The position numbers and the translations under genes are program-made. Shown piece after piece: positions 14,803-17,854 of a stretch of DNA of 17,854 nt. The DNA is from QHVT01 sp036387915 (GTDB lineage: Bacteria; Acidobacteriota; Thermoanaerobaculia; Gp7-AA8): positions 1 to 17,854 of the forward strand of contig DASVSV010000014.1 of NCBI GenBank assembly GCA_036387915.1. The letters are read 5' to 3'. How positions within the stretch are numbered: position 1 is the first letter of the stretch; each line of letters begins with the position of its first letter. The notes under the pieces were generated by a model. It did not search any database. It had not been told where the DNA came from and worked only from the letters and a program-made list of their open reading frames with translations.

Positions 14803-16131
14803 TCAGAGGACGCGGCAGACGACGAGGGTCATGTCGTCGGCGGCCTCGCGCGTTCCGCGGAACGCGGCCACGTCGTCGAGGATGGCGTTGCGCAGTTCTT
14901 CGGCCGCGCCGCCGCCGTGGGTGCGGACGACGTCGGCGAGGCGGTCCAGGCCGTAGTCGTCGCCGGTGAGGCTGCGCGTTTCGTAGATACCGTCGCTGTG
15001 GAGGAGGAAGAGGTCGCCCGGCGAGACGTCGAGTGTGCGTTGGGGGATGTTGACGGGCAGGCGCACGCCGAGGGGCGGGGCGAAGAGGTCGATGGTCTCG
15101 ACGGTGCCGCCGGCGCGGCGGAGGATCACCGGCGGATGCCCGGCGCTGGCGATCGTGGCCTGCCGCGTGGTGCTGTCGATGAGCACGACCGAGACGGTGA
15201 CGAGCATTCTGCGGCGGCTGGTCTGGGTGACGAGGTCGTGCAGGCGGCGCAGCACGTCGCCGGGATCGTGCAGCGACCCGCGCAGCAGCGTGAAGCCGGC
15301 GCGCAATCCGGCCAGGACCAGTCCCGCGGCCATGCCGTGGCCGGCGACGTCGCCGCAGACGAGGGCGATGCGCCCATCCTCGACGAAGTAGTCGTAGTAG
15401 TCGCCGCCGTCCTCGGTCGCCGGCACGGAGATGCTGCAGATGTCGGCCCACGGCAGCGAAGGCGCGCAGTCGGGGAGCATGCTCAGTTGGAGCTCGCGCG
15501 CGTACTGGAGCTCCTCGCGCATGCGGAGCTGCTCGCGCGCGTGCACGCGCCGTTCGCCGAGGTCGCCGACGACTTCTTTGCGCATGCGGCGGGAGAAGAA
15601 CATCCCGATGCCGAGGGTGAGGGCGTTGATGGTCACGACGGCGATGAGGAGCTGCGGTCCGTTCGGCGACTCGCCGATGAACATCATGACCAGTCCGCCG
15701 ACGGCCAGGAGGGTGTGCAGCAGCGCGAGCTCCGCGAACGCCATCCGGAAGCCGAGGATCAGGAAGGGGGTGAGGGTGGCCCAGGCGATCCAGTTGTTGC
15801 CGCGGCTGGTGTAGGCGAGGACGAGGGCGTACTGCACGGCGACGTAGGTCAGGACGGTCGCGGTGAGATACCGGCGCGGCCACGCGCGGAGGCGCGGCGA
15901 GTAGAGGGCGAAGAGGACGAACGCGCAGAGGGCGAAGTTGGCCGTGCCGACGATCACTTGCCAGATGACGTTGCTCCTCGTCTCGGCCACGACTTCGAGG
16001 AAGGAGACGAAGGTGAAGAAGACGAGGATGGCACTCAGCCAGACGAGGTTGCGGCGGTCGAATCTCTGCCGCACGGCCGCGTCATCGGACGTGCGGGCCA
16101 GATCTTCGATGGCGGACCAGGTCGACTCCAT
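14803..16131 (-). CDS. Membrane-bound SpoIIE/RsbU-type PP2C serine phosphatase
   Basis: The 442-residue product has about six transmembrane helices (residues 28-48, 54-76, 88-108, 114-132, 135-153, 161-180), then a coiled-coil signalling helix (185-218, ending ARELQLSMLP) and a C-terminal SpoIIE/PP2C domain. The metal-binding acids are present: D244 in GGDYYDYF, D261 in CGDVAGHGMAAG, D380 in LHSDGIYE and D432-D433 in ADDMTLVV. The LQxSMLP helix and DVAGHG motif are hallmarks of RsbU-like phosphatases, which dephosphorylate anti-sigma-antagonist (STAS) proteins in partner-switching cascades. The input here is the membrane region. The start at 16131 was chosen because the frame beyond it only translates the 16178-16352 inverted repeat. 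No STAS or anti-sigma kinase gene is in view. It lies downstream of two S24 regulator genes on the same strand. Confidence 0.9.
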   Translation of the reverse strand: MESTWSAIEDLARTSDDAAVRQRFDRRNLVWLSAILVFFTFVSFLEVVAETRSNVIWQVIVGTANFALCAFVLFALYSPRLRAWPRRYLTATVLTYVAVQYALVLAYTSRGNNWIAWATLTPFLILGFRMAFAELALLHTLLAVGGLVMMFIGESPNGPQLLIAVVTINALTLGIGMFFSRRMRKEVVGDLGERRVHAREQLRMREELQYARELQLSMLPDCAPSLPWADICSISVPATEDGGDYYDYFVEDGRIALVCGDVAGHGMAAGLVLAGLRAGFTLLRGSLHDPGDVLRRLHDLVTQTSRRRMLVTVSVVLIDSTTRQATIASAGHPPVILRRAGGTVETIDLFAPPLGVRLPVNIPQRTLDVSPGDLFLLHSDGIYETRSLTGDDYGLDRLADVVRTHGGGAAEELRNAILDDVAAFRGTREAADDMTLVVCRVL

Positions 16132-16177
16132 GCGCGCTGCATGGTATTCGACGCGCGCGGCTCGAAGTTTCGGCGAG

Positions 16178-16352
16178 GTGCGTGAGGGGACGACGAGAGG
16201 CCTCCGGCGGGCCGGTGCGACCGGCGGCGCTTGTTGGCCCAGCCTGAACGCACGCCTGTCTACCAAACACGTGTTTGCGCGATGCATGGGCACAACAAGC
16301 GCCGCCGGTCGTACCGGCCCGCCGGAGGCCTCCCGGTGGTTCTCTCGTGCAC
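16178..16352. repeat. Large near-perfect inverted repeat / long hairpin between phosphatase and S24 genes
   Basis: Bases 16197-16236 and 16293-16332 are inverted complements at 39 of 40 positions. The stem continues inward with GCCC/GGGC after a one-base bulge, and outward after a small internal loop with 16178-16190 pairing to 16340-16352 (13 of 13 when G-T pairs count). The roughly 47-base loop contains the 14-bp palindrome CAAACACGTGTTTG (16264-16277). The exception in the main arm (G16217/T16312) and the four in the outer arm are G-T pairs on the + strand. The structure fills the gap between two minus-strand genes. It could be a REP/MITE-like element, a terminator or attenuator, or a structured RNA. 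Confidence 0.85.
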
Positions 16353-16364
16353 GTCACGGAAAGC

Positions 16365-16898
16365 TCAGCCGATGGCGCCGGAGCGGGCGATGACGATGCC
16401 GACGAGCGTGAGCTCGCGGCCGGCGACGTCGATCGCGTCCATCTCGTCCGTGCCCAGGAGGCGGATATCGTCGTCATCCACGTCGAGCCGCCGGACGTAC
16501 TCGGCGCCATCGACACGGCAGACGACGACGCGGCCGGCCGCCGCGGCAAGGTCCTCTACCGGCTTCACGAAGAGCAGATCGCCCGCGGAGATGCCGGCGT
16601 GGAGCATCGAGTCGCCGCACGCTTTGTAGACGAGGCGCGCGCCGTGATCGGCGTAGACCGGAGGAATCTCCGCGAGCACGGGCTCGGCGTCGGGCTGAGG
16701 TGGCTCGCCGAGGAGCCAGCCGACGCGCACGCGGGCGGCGTAGGCGAGGGTCGCGACGGTCTCGAGATCGGCGTCCGCGCCGGAGAGGATGTTCTCCAGC
16801 AGCTCCGGAGAGATTTCCGCCTCGGCGGCGATCTCGCCGGGCGTTCGTCCGCTGCGTTCGATCGCCGCCCGCAGGCGGTCGCGCCACGACTCCGTCAT
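16365..16898 (-). CDS. HTH (XRE-like) regulator with S24/LexA-like domain lacking the catalytic Lys
   Basis: The 177-residue product has an N-terminal helix-turn-helix (about 5-63: WRDRLRAAIERSG, then IAAEAEISPELLENILSG) and a C-terminal S24 fold (about 88-177). The nucleophile S97 is kept in ACGDSMLHAG, but the position of the general base Lys, which is K170 in the neighbouring paralogue (AEYVKVL), is R136 here (AEYVRRL). No Ala-Gly cleavage site is visible in the short linker (PVLAEIPPVY). This suggests a regulator that binds DNA and dimerises but cannot cleave itself. It is clearly a tandem duplicate of the 16950-17597 gene, 51 bp downstream on the same strand and probably co-transcribed. 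No strong ribosome binding site precedes the ATG. Target genes are unknown; the following phosphatase gene is one candidate. Confidence 0.85.
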   Translation of the reverse strand: MTESWRDRLRAAIERSGRTPGEIAAEAEISPELLENILSGADADLETVATLAYAARVRVGWLLGEPPQPDAEPVLAEIPPVYADHGARLVYKACGDSMLHAGISAGDLLFVKPVEDLAAAAGRVVVCRVDGAEYVRRLDVDDDDIRLLGTDEMDAIDVAGRELTLVGIVIARSGAIG

Positions 16899-16949
16899 TC
16901 CGGCAGGGAGTATCCATCGGCGCGGGCGAAATGCGAAGCGTCAGGGGCC

Positions 16950-17597
16950 TCAGGGCGATCCGGGGATCAGGCCGATGCGCCCGATGACGATGCCGATCAA
17001 CTCGAGGCGATCATCGGCGACGTCGATGGGCGGGTAGCGCTCGTTGCGGCTCAGCAGCGACGTGCGTCCGCCGCGGACGTCGAGCACCTTCACGTACTCC
17101 GCGTCGCGCAGACGGCAGACCACGACCCGTCCGGCCGCCTCGCGCATACTGCGCGTCGGCTTGATGAAGAGGAGGTCGCGGTCGAAGATGCCGGCGCCGG
17201 TCATCGAGTCCCCGGAGGCCTCGTAGACCACGCGCACGCCGCGGGAGGCGAACATGCGGGGGATCTCGGCGTTGCCGGAGGCGACGGCGTTCGGCTGCAT
17301 CCGCTCGCGCGCGGTGGTGTGTCCGAGCGCGGCGTCTTCGAGCACGCGGGCCACTTTGCGGAGCTGCCGCTGCTCCTCGCTGGAGAGCACGAATCCGTGC
17401 TCGTCGAGGAGCCAGCCGACGTTCTCGTTCACCGTGTGGGCGATGCGCACGATGGTGTCGAAGTTCGGCTGAATGTGGCCGTTGAGAACGCGGCTCAGCG
17501 TGGCCGGGTCGACGCCAGCCTCCATCGCGATGACGCTGTGCTTCTTCCCGCTTCGTTTGACCGCGGCGCGTAAACGGTCGCGCCAGTTCGAGTACAT
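16950..17597 (-). CDS. HTH (XRE/CI-like) repressor with S24 peptidase domain
   Basis: The 215-residue product starts at the ATG at 17597, where similarity to the neighbouring paralogue begins; the frame is open back to 17693 but adds a Pro-rich, unrelated stretch. HTH: residues about 5-65 (WRDRLRAAVKRSG, then VIAMEAGVDPATLSRVLNG). Linker: 70-118. S24 domain: 120-215 with nucleophile S131 in ASGDSMTGAG and general base K170 in AEYVKVLDV, 39 residues apart as in its paralogue and close to the LexA spacing. The linker contains AVASGNAEIP, which resembles the LexA cleavage region but has Ser-Gly rather than Ala-Gly. It may therefore be a self-cleaving, stress-responsive repressor. Dyad and GTGCA(A/T)T motifs upstream suggest autoregulation. 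Confidence 0.88.
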   Translation of the reverse strand: MYSNWRDRLRAAVKRSGKKHSVIAMEAGVDPATLSRVLNGHIQPNFDTIVRIAHTVNENVGWLLDEHGFVLSSEEQRQLRKVARVLEDAALGHTTARERMQPNAVASGNAEIPRMFASRGVRVVYEASGDSMTGAGIFDRDLLFIKPTRSMREAAGRVVVCRLRDAEYVKVLDVRGGRTSLLSRNERYPPIDVADDRLELIGIVIGRIGLIPGSP

Positions 17598-17602
17598 ACG
17601 GA

Positions 17603-17694
17603 GGTGCAATACTGGCGGAGGCGGAAACCAACAGCGCACGCCCATGAGTGCATTCATGCCACCGAGGATGCCTCGGAAATGGACGGGGTGCAAT
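17603..17694. promoter_or_regulatory. Candidate operator region for the S24 regulators
   Basis: Upstream of the 17597 start lie three copies of GTGCA(A/T)T at 17604-17610, 17648-17654 and 17688-17694, spaced 44 and 40 bp apart (about four helical turns). Between them is the perfect dyad CCGAGG-ATG-CCTCGG at 17662-17676 and the imperfect palindrome ATGAGTGCATTCAT at 17644-17657. Such repeated and dyad sites are typical of helix-turn-helix repressor binding between divergent genes. The + strand gene at 17765 could share this control region. Confidence 0.4.
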
Positions 17695-17764
17695 CGTGAA
17701 CGTGATTCTTTTGCAGTCGCGCGCGCGGCTCGACATGCAGTAACGTATGCGCGTCTAAATCACG

Positions 17765-17854
17765 ATGGCGACTCGTAAATCGAAGGATCAACTCTCCCTC
17801 ACCCCTCCGCCCCCGACCCTCCCCGACATCGAGTCTCTACCGGTCGGAGATTTT
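17765..17854 (+). CDS. N-terminus of an unidentified protein, possibly topoisomerase IV subunit A (ParC)
   Basis: An ATG at 17765 opens a frame that runs off the window after 30 residues. It starts MATRKSKDQLSL, then a Pro-rich stretch, then LPDIESLPVGDF. Basic and Pro-rich N-terminal tails followed by a short acidic/hydrophobic motif precede the first conserved helix of many ParC proteins, and parE lies 3 kb upstream on the same strand. That context is the main reason for the suggestion; the conserved ParC core lies outside the window. No ribosome binding site is seen before the ATG. It is divergent from the S24 regulator gene. Confidence 0.4.
   Translation, partial: MATRKSKDQLSLTPPPPTLPDIESLPVGDF

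Noticed and set aside
16132..16293. N-terminal extension of the phosphatase from an ATG at 16293
   Set aside because: The added 54 residues only translate the inverted repeat and are basic and Pro-rich; the membrane-protein sequence begins at the ATG 16131.
16178..16352. CRISPR or attachment-site interpretation of the inverted repeat
   Set aside because: There are only two arms in inverted orientation, no regular spacers, no integrase or tRNA gene nearby.
1..17854. tRNA, rRNA or CRISPR array anywhere in the window
   Set aside because: I saw no cloverleaf with a T-loop GTTCRA motif, no ribosomal RNA sequence and no regularly spaced repeats by eye; a covariance-model scan would be the decisive test.

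Overview
This is a GC-rich bacterial chromosomal window. Three predicted lipoproteins with clear lipoboxes, an ECF sigma factor paired with a membrane-anchored regulator, and a ParE-type topoisomerase point to a diderm. The style (caspase-like and CHAT proteases with DUF4384-like and FG-GAP-like domains, an RsbU-type phosphatase, many weak ribosome binding sites) would suit an uncultured Acidobacteriota-like lineage. That placement is a guess from gene style and no marker in the window proves it.

Layout. 1-1436 is a decayed accessory stretch: the 3' end of an unknown + strand gene (2-127), two small overlapping minus-strand reading frames that may be one broken gene (323-807), and a truncated IS1380-like transposase (about 1012-1330). 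1437-11624 is the most interesting part. An ECF sigma factor (10387-10908) and a one-span membrane regulator (10905-11624) are transcribed divergently, from only 33 bp of shared DNA, against a minus-strand run of a TPR-CHAT protease lipoprotein (7138-10353), an unknown exported protein (6135-7193), a small lipoprotein (5676-6077), a metacaspase-like protease with a DUF4384-like C-terminus (3132-about 5531) and a caspase-like lipoprotein with a C-terminal FG-GAP-like propeller (1437-3017). A strong intrinsic terminator (6101-6129) divides the run after the second gene.

11670-14699 is housekeeping: an RmlD/RfbD-type dTDP-4-dehydrorhamnose reductase (minus) and the topoisomerase IV B subunit ParE (plus). 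14803-17597 is a minus-strand regulatory group: a six-span membrane SpoIIE/RsbU-type PP2C phosphatase and two tandem paralogous HTH-S24 (LexA/CI-like) regulators, one of which has lost the catalytic lysine. A large near-perfect inverted repeat (16178-16352) lies between the phosphatase and the regulators. The window ends in the first 30 codons of a + strand gene that could be parC.

How the genes may work together. All three members of the caspase-like clan (two C14-type, one CHAT) keep their His-Cys dyads and all are predicted to be exported. The CHAT lipoprotein has Asp directly after its lipid-modified Cys, which in enterobacteria keeps a lipoprotein on the inner membrane, the same membrane as the putative anti-sigma protein. 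This suggests, as inference only, an envelope system in which a TPR-CHAT protease senses a signal and cleaves the periplasmic part of the anti-sigma protein to free the ECF sigma factor. It would be a membrane-based counterpart of the TPR-CHAT / Csx30 / RpoE arrangement of type III-E CRISPR systems.
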